The position numbers and the translations under genes were made by a program. A DNA stretch of 51,449 bases from Alphaproteobacteria bacterium (lineage in GTDB: Bacteria; Pseudomonadota; Alphaproteobacteria; JANQMY01). The stretch lies in contig JANQMY010000412.1 in NCBI GenBank assembly GCA_028279895.1, positions 1 to 51,449 of the forward strand, written 5' to 3'. A model generated the notes under the pieces. That model did no database searches. It saw nothing but the letters and a program-made list of their open reading frames with translations, and was not told the DNA's origin. Below, one piece after another: positions 26,992-34,686 of this stretch (its first letter is position 1; every line of letters begins with the position of its first letter).

Positions 26992-27978
26992 ATGGCCGAC
27001 ACTTTCCGGGCTCTCATGGTCGAAAAGACCGATGATGGGCAGCAAACCGTATTTAAGGACATCACATCGAATGACCTGATGGACGGCGATGTTTTGGTCT
27101 CGGTGTCACATTCGACGGTCAATTATAAAGACGGGCTCGCTCTAACCGGGAAAGCGCCGGTTGTGCGGGTTTGGCCCATTATTCCGGGCATCGATTTTGT
27201 GGGAACGGTCGAATCGTCCGACCATTCTGGGTTCAAAGCCGGCGATGAAGTCATCCTCAACGGTTTTGGTGTGGGCGAGACCCATTTCGGGGGCTATGCA
27301 TCGAAAGCCCGCGTGAAAGGGGATTGGCTGGTCAAGAAGCCGGCCGGGCTCACGCCTGCCCAAACCATGGCTATCGGAACCGCCGGCTATACGGCCATGC
27401 TGTCTGTTATCGCTCTCGAAAAAGCCGGAGTGAAGCCGGACCAAGGGCCGATCATCGTGACAGGGGCGTCGGGTGGTGTAGGCAGTGTCTCCATTGCGCT
27501 TTTGGCTAAGCTTGGATTTGAGGTCATTGCCTCGACAGGCCGCCCGGAAGAGGCTGACTATCTGAAAGGCTTAGGTGCTGGCGACATTATCGAACGGAGT
27601 GAACTTTCCGGCGATCCAAGGCCGCTGGGCAAGGAACGTTGGGCGGGTGCCGTCGATAGCGTGGGCTCCAAAACCCTCGCCAATGTCATTGCATCGACAA
27701 AATATGGCGGGGCCGTTGCCGCGTGTGGGCTGGCGCAGGGTATGGATTTGCCCACATCTGTGGCGCCATTCATCCTCCGCGGTGTTTCCCTCCTAGGCAT
27801 CGACTCGGTGATGGCGCCGTTGTCGCGCCGGCAAGAGGCATGGGACCGTTTGGCGGCCGACCTGGACCTCGCCAAACTGGAAGCCATGACCAAGACCATT
27901 AGCCTAGACGACGTGCCGGCGGCCGCAACGGACATTCTGGCCGGCAAGGTGCGCGGCCGCCTGGTTGTCGAGATATAG
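26992..27978 (+). CDS. acuI: Zinc-free MDR reductase, YhdH/AcuI family (acrylyl-CoA reductase-like)
   Basis: A 328-residue NADPH-dependent medium-chain reductase. Family motifs are NYKDGLALTGKAPVVR near residues 44-59, IPGIDFVGTV, the NADPH loop VTGASGGVGSVSIALL (about 157-172), and a late SLLGIDSVMAPLSRR. Zinc-binding cysteines of alcohol dehydrogenases are absent. Characterised members reduce acrylyl-CoA to propionyl-CoA, which matters in marine DMSP breakdown; no other DMSP genes are seen, so the substrate is an inference. GAGGA precedes the ATG. A LysE exporter follows after 36 bases. Confidence 0.85.
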   Translation: MADTFRALMVEKTDDGQQTVFKDITSNDLMDGDVLVSVSHSTVNYKDGLALTGKAPVVRVWPIIPGIDFVGTVESSDHSGFKAGDEVILNGFGVGETHFGGYASKARVKGDWLVKKPAGLTPAQTMAIGTAGYTAMLSVIALEKAGVKPDQGPIIVTGASGGVGSVSIALLAKLGFEVIASTGRPEEADYLKGLGAGDIIERSELSGDPRPLGKERWAGAVDSVGSKTLANVIASTKYGGAVAACGLAQGMDLPTSVAPFILRGVSLLGIDSVMAPLSRRQEAWDRLAADLDLAKLEAMTKTISLDDVPAAATDILAGKVRGRLVVEI

Positions 27979-28014
27979 TATCCCGCCCGTTCGGAAAACC
28001 TCACACGGGACGTT

Positions 28015-28665
28015 GTGTTGGTAGACTATGTCACCCTAGCAGTCGTTGGCATGTTCATTGGCTTGTCGGTGTCCGCGCCGATTGGGGCCGTCAACTTGAT
28101 TTGTATCCGGCGGGCGCTTGAACATGGGCAGGTGAACGGGCTTGTGGCCGGCCTGGGATCGGTTTTGGGCGACGGTATTTTTGCAGTGATTGCTGCGTTT
28201 GGCCTGCATGCCGCCCGAAGCGCCATCATGTCCCAGGAGCACCTTCTGGGCGCCGTTGGCGGGCTGGTCCTGATTGGTATGGGCGTGTTCAGTTTCTTTC
28301 GCGAACCGCCGGAGGAGAGCAAACTCAAACGCGCTCAGATGGTTTCCAATTGGACGGATGACCTGCCGCATGCCTTCGGATCGACGTTGTTTCTGACGCT
28401 GACGAACCCGGCCACCATGCTTGGCTTTGCGGTCTTTTTCGCCAGCCTTCAGGAATTCTTTGGGGCGATTAATCTGGTGGGGTCATGGATCTTGGTGCTC
28501 GCCGTGATGTGCGGCTCCACACTTTGGTGGTTCGGTATCACCTTTGTGGCCAGCCAGTTCCACGGCCGTCTGGACCGTGATCATTTTTCTTTAGTCAACA
28601 AAATATTCGGTGCTCTGATCGCTGCTTTCGGCTTTGCAGTCTGGATCAGTTTACTATTCTATTAG
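28015..28665 (+). CDS. LysE/RhtB family amino-acid exporter
   Basis: A 216-residue membrane protein with about six hydrophobic segments. The N-terminal half has the family pattern APIGAVNLICIRRALEHGQ followed by GLGSVLGDGIFAVIAAFG (about 25-60). LFLTLTNPATMLGFAVFF marks the C-terminal repeat. The family exports basic or neutral amino acids or related small compounds. The GTG start at 28015 is tentative, and a TTG follows at once. It lies 36 bases after the AcuI-like gene and 33 before the TPP enzyme, so the three may share a transcript. Confidence 0.82.
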   Translation: MLVDYVTLAVVGMFIGLSVSAPIGAVNLICIRRALEHGQVNGLVAGLGSVLGDGIFAVIAAFGLHAARSAIMSQEHLLGAVGGLVLIGMGVFSFFREPPEESKLKRAQMVSNWTDDLPHAFGSTLFLTLTNPATMLGFAVFFASLQEFFGAINLVGSWILVLAVMCGSTLWWFGITFVASQFHGRLDRDHFSLVNKIFGALIAAFGFAVWISLLFY

Positions 28666-28698
28666 GCGCCAAGGCGTCGATACGTAAGGGAGGACCCT

Positions 28699-30243
28699 AT
28701 GAACGGAGCGGAAAGTCTGGTTCGCACGCTGGTAGACAGCGGCGTGGAGGTTTGCTTCACAAATCCCGGAACATCGGAGATGCATTTTGTCGCCGCTCTT
28801 GACCGTGTTGACGGCATGCGTTGCGTTCTGGGGCTGTTTGAAGGCGTGGTGACGGGGGCTGCCGACGGCTACGGCCGTATGGCGGGCAAACCGGCCTCCA
28901 CGCTGTTGCATTTGGGGCCCGGGCTCGGAAACGGCCTTGCGAATCTGCACAATGCCAAGAAAGCCAATACGCCCATTGTGAACATTGTTGGTCAGCATGC
29001 GACCTATCACATCCAATATGATGCGCCGCTCAATTCGGACATCGTCGGCATTGCACGGCCGGTGTCGGGCTGGGTCAAGCAGTCTCCGAGCTCTCGTACG
29101 GTTGCGCTTGACGGTGCACTTTCCGTTGCCGCAGCGATGGAACCGCCGGGCCAAATTGCGACGTTGATCTTGCCGGCCGACACGGCGTGGGAAGACTGTG
29201 ACGGTCCCGTCGCGCCGGTGGAACCTTTGAAACACGGCATTCCCTCTAAGGATGCCGTTGTGGCGGCGGCCAAGGCGCTGAAAGAAGCGAAACGCGGTAT
29301 GCTGATGGTTTCGGGCGCGGGGCTTCAAGAACGTGGATTGCGTGCCGCGGGCCGCATTGCAGCGGCGACCGGTGCAGAACTCGTTACCGAAACATTTTAT
29401 TCCCGGATGCGGCGTGGGGCAGGGTTGGTCGATATCGCCAAACTGCCATACTTCGCGGAAGACGTTGTGGAAACCATGAAGGGGGTGGACGTGCTGGTAA
29501 CGGCTGGTGCGAAGCCGCCCGTCGCGTTTTTCGCTTATCCCGGTAAACCGAGCTGGCTCACCCCGGATGATTGCCGGATACAACAGCTGGCCGCGGTCGA
29601 GCAGGACGTCACGGTAGGATTGGAAGCCTTAGCCGACGAGCTGGACGCACCCGCCGAACCTGTCGGCGTTCAAGCGGCGGGCCGTCCTGAACTGCCTACG
29701 GGTGACCTGTCCGCTGGTTCGGCCGGCAATACGGTTGCCGCCTTGTTGCCGGAAAATGCCATCGTGTCGGACGAATCCGCCACCTCGGGACTGGCCTCGT
29801 ATATCCTCATGGCGGGGGCCGAGCCGTTCGACCATCTTCAGCTCACCGGCGGATCGATTGGCCAAGGCATTCCGCTGGCCACCGGTGCCGCCGTGGCATG
29901 TCCGGACCGAAAGGTGGTCTGCCTGCATGGCGATGGCGGGGCGATGTACACCGTCCAAGCCCTATGGACTCAGGCGCGAGAAAATCTCGATGTGGTCAAC
30001 GTGATCTTCGCCAATCGGTCCTACGCGATTCTCAACATCGAGCTGATGCGTGTGGGGGCCGAAAATCCTGGGCCGAAAGCTTTGTCGATGCTGGACCTAT
30101 CCAATCCCGATTTGGATTGGGTGCACCTGGCCCAAGGTATGGGCGTTGAAGCAAGCCGCTCGGTTACGGCGGAAGAGTTCAACGATCAGTTTGCCGATGC
30201 GGTCAAATCAAAGGGGCCGCGGCTCATCGAAGTCGTGATCTAG
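28699..30243 (+). CDS. Acetolactate synthase large subunit-like TPP enzyme
   Basis: A 514-residue thiamine diphosphate enzyme. Glu48 in LGLFEGVVTGAADGYGRM is the expected cofactor-activating glutamate, and GDGGAMYTVQALWTQ (about 412-426) through the Asn in IFANRSYAI is the TPP/Mg site. Three-domain order (pyrimidine, central, pyrophosphate) is intact, but it is shorter than IlvB (about 570), like the PRK07586 group. No small regulatory subunit gene follows, so branched-chain synthesis is doubtful. It may be a decarboxylase or another 2-keto acid carboligase. A good AGGGAGGA site precedes the ATG. Confidence 0.8.
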   Translation: MNGAESLVRTLVDSGVEVCFTNPGTSEMHFVAALDRVDGMRCVLGLFEGVVTGAADGYGRMAGKPASTLLHLGPGLGNGLANLHNAKKANTPIVNIVGQHATYHIQYDAPLNSDIVGIARPVSGWVKQSPSSRTVALDGALSVAAAMEPPGQIATLILPADTAWEDCDGPVAPVEPLKHGIPSKDAVVAAAKALKEAKRGMLMVSGAGLQERGLRAAGRIAAATGAELVTETFYSRMRRGAGLVDIAKLPYFAEDVVETMKGVDVLVTAGAKPPVAFFAYPGKPSWLTPDDCRIQQLAAVEQDVTVGLEALADELDAPAEPVGVQAAGRPELPTGDLSAGSAGNTVAALLPENAIVSDESATSGLASYILMAGAEPFDHLQLTGGSIGQGIPLATGAAVACPDRKVVCLHGDGGAMYTVQALWTQARENLDVVNVIFANRSYAILNIELMRVGAENPGPKALSMLDLSNPDLDWVHLAQGMGVEASRSVTAEEFNDQFADAVKSKGPRLIEVVI

Positions 30244-30258
30244 TTTCAGCGCGGGGGT

Positions 30259-30510
30259 CTAGACGGCGATGTCGAGCCGCTGTGCACGGGCTTCAGCGCG
30301 CACGGCACGGAGCGCGATGGCCGCTTTCTGCCGAACCAGTTGACGAACTGCCTCGCGTCGATCGGAGTCTTCGGCTTCCGAGATCTTGAGAATTTCGCGA
30401 TGGAAAGAAGCGTCAGCGATCCGGTCGCTTCTGGGGGAGCTTTTGCGCCGGCTGAGATAGGGCCGCTGCGCGGCGATCGGATCTGAGTGGGCAAGCGGTG
30501 TAGCAAGCAT
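30259..30510 (-). CDS. Small uncharacterised basic protein
   Basis: An 83-residue ORF that I do not recognise. AAGGA lies 10-12 bases upstream of its ATG (minus strand). It is rich in Arg and Ala, with a predicted helical stretch (FHREILKISEAEDSDRREAVRQLVRQKAAIALRAVRAEARAQ). It converges on the TPP enzyme gene with a 15-base gap. An overlapping ORF (30246-30506) in another frame is Pro/Ser-rich and less protein-like. No signal peptide, membrane segment or metal site is visible. Confidence 0.5.
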   Translation of the reverse strand: MLATPLAHSDPIAAQRPYLSRRKSSPRSDRIADASFHREILKISEAEDSDRREAVRQLVRQKAAIALRAVRAEARAQRLDIAV

Positions 30511-30668
30511 AATGGTGCGTCCTTGTCATTCGTCAGGCCGCCCCAGCCATGACTGAAAGCCTAGGAACGCCGCGTAAACAAACCCTCACTGGAGCGGGGC
30601 GCCTTTGTGTTCCAATTGTGATGATTCCGTGGCGAACTAGCCGGCATTTTCAGACAATTGTTCGCAAC

Positions 30669-31061
30669 TCAGTTGCGGGCCAGCGCGCGCGACAAACGCG
30701 CGCCCTCGTTTGCCAATCTGACCGCACGCCGCTGACTGGAGGCGTCGCAGACCGGATAAGCGCTTTGTTCGCGATAATACCCCTGATTGAAGCGTTCAAT
30801 CATCCGGTCGGCGAGCCATTTGGGGGCTTCTTGAGTTTCGATCAGACGGATCATCGATTGGCGCCAGGTTTGCGCTTCCGACTGGACGCAAAGGGCGCGC
30901 AAATGATGAACGCCGCCCAGGACCTCTGAGAGCTGCAGCAGCTTTGTCTGATTGACACCGGACAGGGTTTGGGACGCTGCAGGCAGCGTGAACCCGATGA
31001 TCGTTGTCAGCATGCCCAGCAACAGGTAATGGCGAAAACTGGTTTTAACGGAACGCACCAT
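30669..31061 (-). CDS. TIGR02301-family exported protein
   Basis: A 130-residue protein of unknown function typical of alphaproteobacteria. A signal peptide (MVRSVKTSFRHYLLLGMLTT followed by a hydrophobic run ending PAASQ) suggests periplasmic location. The core LLQLSEVLGGVHHLRALC, a conserved W, FNQGYYREQ and YPVCDASSQRRAVRLANEG recalls TIGR02301. The two cysteines (in RALC and YPVC) may form a disulfide. I trimmed the track start 8 codons to ATG 31061, which has GAGG 8 bases upstream and avoids overlap with the divergent VOC gene. Confidence 0.75.
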   Translation of the reverse strand: MVRSVKTSFRHYLLLGMLTTIIGFTLPAASQTLSGVNQTKLLQLSEVLGGVHHLRALCVQSEAQTWRQSMIRLIETQEAPKWLADRMIERFNQGYYREQSAYPVCDASSQRRAVRLANEGARLSRALARN

Positions 31062-31078
31062 TCTGTATCCTCGCAACC

Positions 31079-31498
31079 ATGCCACCTTTTAGCACACTCA
31101 GACTGGACCATGTGGTAATTCGCGTTAACGATATCGACGCGTCAAAGGCCTTTTACGTGGATGCGGTCGGCGCGACGGTTGAGAGGGAACGCCCGGATTT
31201 AGGGCTTTATCAGCTCCGTATTGGTGATGCGCTGATCGATCTGGTGCCCGTGGAGTCACCCCTCGGTAAGCATGGGGGCGGCCCGCTGGTGTCTGATGGC
31301 AAGAATATGGACCACTTCGCTATCCGGATTGATCCGTTCAATGCGGATGAGATTACCGCGCACCTTCAGGGGCTGGGTATTGAACCAAGCGAGATCGGCA
31401 TTCGCTACGGGGCGGAAGGCGACGGTCCGTCGCTCTATGTCAACGACCCCGATGGGAATACGGTCGAACTGAAGGGACCCCCGAGGGATACGATTTAG
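31079..31498 (+). CDS. VOC/glyoxalase-superfamily protein
   Basis: A 139-residue vicinal-oxygen-chelate protein with two beta-alpha-beta-beta-beta units. Probable metal ligands are His11 (LDHVVIRV), His in DHFAIRI (about 80), and Glu in NTVELKG (near 132). The family includes glyoxalases, extradiol dioxygenases and antibiotic-resistance proteins; which one this is cannot be told. There is no clear Shine-Dalgarno before the ATG, and only 17 bases separate it from the divergent TIGR02301 gene. A DUF427 gene follows. Confidence 0.85.
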   Translation: MPPFSTLRLDHVVIRVNDIDASKAFYVDAVGATVERERPDLGLYQLRIGDALIDLVPVESPLGKHGGGPLVSDGKNMDHFAIRIDPFNADEITAHLQGLGIEPSEIGIRYGAEGDGPSLYVNDPDGNTVELKGPPRDTI

Positions 31499-31537
31499 CA
31501 CTGGCGGCTGCAGAGCCACCACTTAGGAACAGTGACG

Positions 31538-31909
31538 ATGCAAATGAAAGTGCCGGACGCCAACCATCCCATCACGATTGAGAAGACAAAAGGGCGCGTG
31601 ACCGTGACATGGCAGGGGCAAGTCATTGCTGAAAGCAGTGAGGCCTTGTCCTTGGCGGAGTCAACCTATCCAATCGTTCAATATATTCCGCGTACCGATG
31701 TAAAGCCGGAGGTGTTGGATCGGTCGGACCATACGACCTATTGCCCTTACAAGGGAACCGCCAACTATTTCACGCTAGTGGCCCCGTCCGGTGAGCGTGG
31801 TGAAAACGTGGTTTGGTTTTATGAAGACCCGTATGAGGCGGTGGCGGCGATCAAGGATCACGTGGCGTTCTATCCCAACAAAGTCGATGCTATCGACATC
31901 AGCGAGTGA
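31538..31909 (+). CDS. DUF427 domain protein
   Basis: A protein of about 123 residues with the DUF427 fold. Signature segments are VTWQGQVIAESSEALSLAE, the IPRTDV loop, CPYKGTANYFTL, and VVWFYEDPYEAVAAIKDHVAFYP near the C-terminus. No enzymatic role is established for the family. AGGA at about 31525 suits ATG 31538 better than the track's GTG two codons earlier. It lies about 40 bases after the VOC gene on the same strand. Confidence 0.88.
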   Translation: MQMKVPDANHPITIEKTKGRVTVTWQGQVIAESSEALSLAESTYPIVQYIPRTDVKPEVLDRSDHTTYCPYKGTANYFTLVAPSGERGENVVWFYEDPYEAVAAIKDHVAFYPNKVDAIDISE

Positions 31910-31921
31910 TTTGCCGGCACC

Positions 31922-32806
31922 CTAAACCGAGATCGGCGTGCGTTCAGGCAGGGCTCGCGTGAACGTGCCGTACAGTAAGAAGTTGGTTGTGGCCTCTAAC
32001 GTGTCTTTGTTCGCAGCGGACAAGAAGTGCACCGTGTTGATAACGGTGTAATCGGCCGTCCCGTCGAGCCATGTTTCCTCGACCTTTAGCAGACCGTCAT
32101 TGTCCCCGGGCAGCATCGGCAGATATCCTCTGCCACCACGGGATCCGCCTGCGATGATCGCGAATGGCAGCGGAGGTATCGGGATTTCGGCGGCGGCCTC
32201 TGCCGTGAGCGACCAACCGTCTTGGTTGACAATCTTCTTGAGCGGCTTTGCCTTATGGGCTTGATCCGCAAACCAGGACCCTTGGTTAGGCGGAACGATC
32301 ATGACCATGCGCCCTAACCGGATACGAGCACGCCACGCATCGTCATGGGCAAGGGCCGCACGCACCACAAGCGCTCCGTAGCTCTGTGTGACGAACGAGA
32401 TTTCGTCCACATCGGTCAGGCCGTCCAGAAAAGTGCGCAAACGGCGCGATTGCACGTCGAGAGAACGGCCGGGGCAGGGATAACGATAGAGTTCGGATGC
32501 AACGCCGTTATCCGCCAGGCGACGGCTCATGCGCTGAAAAAGGCTTGAAAGACGCCCCATGCCATGGACCATCAGGACCAAGTTCTTCGGCTGCCGACCG
32601 ACGCGCCCGGCCCGCTGAAAATCCCGAAACGCTTTCTGACATTTGGCTAGGCGGCCCTGTGCCAACACGGTTCCTTCAGGACTCTTCAGGCGAAACTCCG
32701 AACGCGTGATGTGTTGCTCGATCTTCCAGCCACTATAAAGGAAATAGTCCGTCCAAGGATAAACCCATTCGATCGCGCCCATAACGCGGTTTGCGAACCT
32801 GCTCAT
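31922..32806 (-). CDS. Alpha/beta-fold hydrolase
   Basis: A protein of 294 residues starting at ATG 32806 (MSRFANRVMG), with AGGGA upstream. The hydrolase core begins near residue 75: oxyanion loop VHGMGRLSSLF (80-90) and nucleophile elbow FVTQSYGALVVRA with Ser142. The elbow has Thr where the first Gly of GxSxG is usual. A later His (NTVHFLSA, near 267) may complete the triad, with Asp in GDNDGLLKVEETWL. The N-terminal 70 residues are not part of the fold. Substrate unknown; a lipase, esterase or thioesterase is possible. Confidence 0.7.
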   Translation of the reverse strand: MSRFANRVMGAIEWVYPWTDYFLYSGWKIEQHITRSEFRLKSPEGTVLAQGRLAKCQKAFRDFQRAGRVGRQPKNLVLMVHGMGRLSSLFQRMSRRLADNGVASELYRYPCPGRSLDVQSRRLRTFLDGLTDVDEISFVTQSYGALVVRAALAHDDAWRARIRLGRMVMIVPPNQGSWFADQAHKAKPLKKIVNQDGWSLTAEAAAEIPIPPLPFAIIAGGSRGGRGYLPMLPGDNDGLLKVEETWLDGTADYTVINTVHFLSAANKDTLEATTNFLLYGTFTRALPERTPISV

Positions 32807-32856
32807 ACTTTTCCCTTTGCGGGTCACTACGGGTTATTACCGCATATGGGAATCGC

Positions 32857-33306
32857 TTAGTTTTTTGTCAAATCTATGACGCCGCGCCGTACCGCACTGT
32901 CTCTGATGATGCGTTCGGTCTGCTGCCATAGATCGAGTTTGCCGAGTTCCGAGACCGCGGCCCAGCGCACATCGACCACATCATCGGCGGCAGCGGCTTC
33001 GCCGGCGGTCCATTCGGCCTCAAAATCGATCAGCGTGTAGTGATGCCGCACTTTGCCGTTCGGATCGCGAAAAATGCCATCGATGACATCGAGCAACGGG
33101 CCAACGGAAACGGTAAGCTGGGTTTCTTCACGCACTTCGCGCACGCACGCTTCTCGAACCGTCTCACCGGTGTGCTGGGCGCCCCCTGGCAGGCTCCATT
33201 CGCTCTCGCGAGGTGGTTTTCCCCGCCGAACAAGCAAGACTTTGTTTTCACGCCAGACAACAGCACCAACACCCACAAAGGGCCTCGACGGATAGGTCCG
33301 ATCCAT
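32857..33306 (-). CDS. NUDIX hydrolase
   Basis: A 149-residue NUDIX protein. The track ORF continues far upstream, but that part is antisense to the SRAP gene, so I set the start at ATG 33306 (MDRTYPSRPFVGVGAVVW), where GGGGAT precedes. The Nudix box GAQHTGETVREACVREVREE (42-61) matches GX5EX7REUxEE with the following Gly replaced by Gln. VGAVVWRENKVLLVRRGKPP is typical of ADP-ribose or MutT-type members. Substrate is not determined. It is divergent from the SRAP gene. Confidence 0.88.
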   Translation of the reverse strand: MDRTYPSRPFVGVGAVVWRENKVLLVRRGKPPRESEWSLPGGAQHTGETVREACVREVREETQLTVSVGPLLDVIDGIFRDPNGKVRHHYTLIDFEAEWTAGEAAAADDVVDVRWAAVSELGKLDLWQQTERIIRDSAVRRGVIDLTKN

Positions 33307-33343
33307 TGCGTCAAATCCCCGAATCAGCAATTTCTGGAGGTGG

Positions 33344-33374
33344 TATAAATATACAAGGTGTCGGGTGCGACACC
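33344..33374. promoter_or_regulatory. Divergent promoter region with inverted repeats (NUDIX/SRAP)
   Basis: The 87-base gap between the two starts holds an AT-rich near-palindrome GTATAAATATAC (33343-33354), a likely -10 region for either direction. Next to it is GGTGTCG-GGTG-CGACACC (33357-33374), with perfect 7-bp arms. The second element could be an operator or a leader hairpin for the SRAP gene. No alphaproteobacterial LexA box (GTTC-N7-GTTC) is seen. Confidence 0.35.
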
Positions 33375-33393
33375 AAAACGTGAGACGGAAAAC

Positions 33394-34107
33394 ATGTGTG
33401 GAAGATACGCCATCACGACCCCGTTGGAGGCAATGGAGCGTCTCTTCAACTTTGAGGGCCAGCTCGTCAATTTTCCGGCCCGGTACAATGTGGCGCCGAC
33501 CCAGGATGTTCCGATCGTGCGCATCGAAGAAGGCCGGCGGCGGCTGGCGATGGTGCGCTGGGGCCTGGTGCCCCATTGGTCGCGTGACATGCCCAAGGAC
33601 AAGCCCTTGATCAATGCCCGTAGTGAAACCGTGGCCGAAAAGCCCAGCTTCCGCGAAGCCTTTCGGCGACAGCGGTGTTTGGTGTTGGCGGATGGTTTCT
33701 ACGAATGGAAGCGGACGGACAGCCAGCGGTTTGCATTCTACGCGTCGCCGTTCGATGGCAACATGTTTGCGATGGCCGGCGTTTGGGACATCTGGCGCGC
33801 GCCGACCGGGGAAGACGTTGAATCGGTTGCCATCGTCACCACAGCCGCGACAGGGCGTACAAGCGAAATTCACCATCGCATGCCGCTGGTGGTGACACCG
33901 TCGGACTATGACGAATGGTTGAACTGCGAAGGGGCACCCCCGCTGCATCTATTGGAGGCAGCGCCGCAGGACTTTTTCGACATTACGCCGGTGTCTTCAT
34001 TGGTCAATCGCATTGCCAATGACGGGCCTGAACTCCTCAATCGGGCGGACCACGCGGACATCAGCCCTCCACCGGCAAAAACAACGGATCAATTATCCTT
34101 GTTCTGA
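33394..34107 (+). CDS. SOS response-associated peptidase-family protein (SRAP, YedK/HMCES)
   Basis: It forms a covalent shield over abasic sites in single-stranded DNA. The start must be ATG 33394 because the catalytic Cys2 (MCGRYAI) has to become N-terminal after Met removal; the track start 12 codons earlier is wrong. Active-site residues Asn75 (INARSETV), Glu104 (ADGFYEWKR) and His161 (HHRMPLVV) are present. Length (237) is normal. It overlaps the convergent GNAT gene by 19 bases at the 3' end. Confidence 0.95.
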   Translation: MCGRYAITTPLEAMERLFNFEGQLVNFPARYNVAPTQDVPIVRIEEGRRRLAMVRWGLVPHWSRDMPKDKPLINARSETVAEKPSFREAFRRQRCLVLADGFYEWKRTDSQRFAFYASPFDGNMFAMAGVWDIWRAPTGEDVESVAIVTTAATGRTSEIHHRMPLVVTPSDYDEWLNCEGAPPLHLLEAAPQDFFDITPVSSLVNRIANDGPELLNRADHADISPPPAKTTDQLSLF

Positions 34108-34544
34108 TGAAAGGCCGGGTTGGGGGTGAGCCAATAGGCCAGATTGGTGAGCGCTTGCTGCTCCGCGCCGAGCTTCTCGTAGAAACCGATCACTTTTGTG
34201 TTCGATGCGCGCACCATAATGTTGAGCTTGGGCACCTTACGTTGCTTCAGCCAATCGATGGCGGCGCACATGATGTCCTCGCCTAAGCCTTGCCCCTGCA
34301 ACTCGGGGGCAACGGAGACGTAATACACATTGCCGCGGTGACCGTCCTGTCCGACCATCACACTGGCTGCGATCTTGCCGTCAAGCTTACCGACAAGAAT
34401 GTCGGCGTTTGGTTGTGCGCGCGCAAATGCGATATCTTCGCGAGGGTCGTTCCATGGCACGATCAATTTGCACCGGTGCCACAGGTCAATCACCGCATCG
34501 ACGTCCGGGTCATCAATCACCGAAATGGACATATTGGAGGTCAT
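34089..34544 (-). CDS. GNAT family N-acetyltransferase
   Basis: A protein of 151 residues with start at ATG 34544 (MTSNMSISV), where GGAGAG precedes; the extra 54 track residues are intergenic. The acetyl-CoA loop VSVAPELQGQGLGEDIM (about 78-94) and the late NTKVIGFYEKLGAEQQ are diagnostic. It resembles YpeA-type acetyltransferases. The substrate is unknown. The 3' end overlaps the SRAP gene on the opposite strand. Confidence 0.87.
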   Translation of the reverse strand: MTSNMSISVIDDPDVDAVIDLWHRCKLIVPWNDPREDIAFARAQPNADILVGKLDGKIAASVMVGQDGHRGNVYYVSVAPELQGQGLGEDIMCAAIDWLKQRKVPKLNIMVRASNTKVIGFYEKLGAEQQALTNLAYWLTPNPAFHQNKDN

Positions 34545-34581
34545 TGTGCTCTCCGCGTATAGGGAAAGCGATTGATCGTAG

Positions 34582-34599
34582 CGTGCCGTCGACGGCACG
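34582..34599. promoter_or_regulatory. Perfect 18-bp palindrome in the GNAT/FKBP divergent promoter
   Basis: CGTGCCGTCGACGGCACG is its own reverse complement over all 18 bases and lies 38 bases upstream of the GNAT ATG and 88 bases upstream of the FKBP GTG. It may be an operator for a dimeric regulator controlling one or both genes. As RNA it could also fold, but with no loop this is less likely. Confidence 0.45.
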
Positions 34600-34686
34600 G
34601 TCAACGCGCCGCCGTTGGCATTTCGCATTGGCAAATCGCCGTCAATGAAGTAAGCACACCTCGGTGACCAGCAACGGAGGACGAAC

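Noticed and set aside
28654-29583. 309-aa minus-strand ORF across the TPP enzyme
   Set aside because: Antisense shadow; the plus strand encodes a complete TPP enzyme with cofactor motifs.
30246-30506. Alternative 86-aa ORF overlapping the small basic protein
   Set aside because: It is Pro/Ser/Arg-rich with a weaker ribosome binding site; the other frame looks more like a protein.
33307-33948. N-terminal extension of the NUDIX ORF (track end 33948)
   Set aside because: It is antisense to the SRAP gene; the NUDIX fold begins at ATG 33306.
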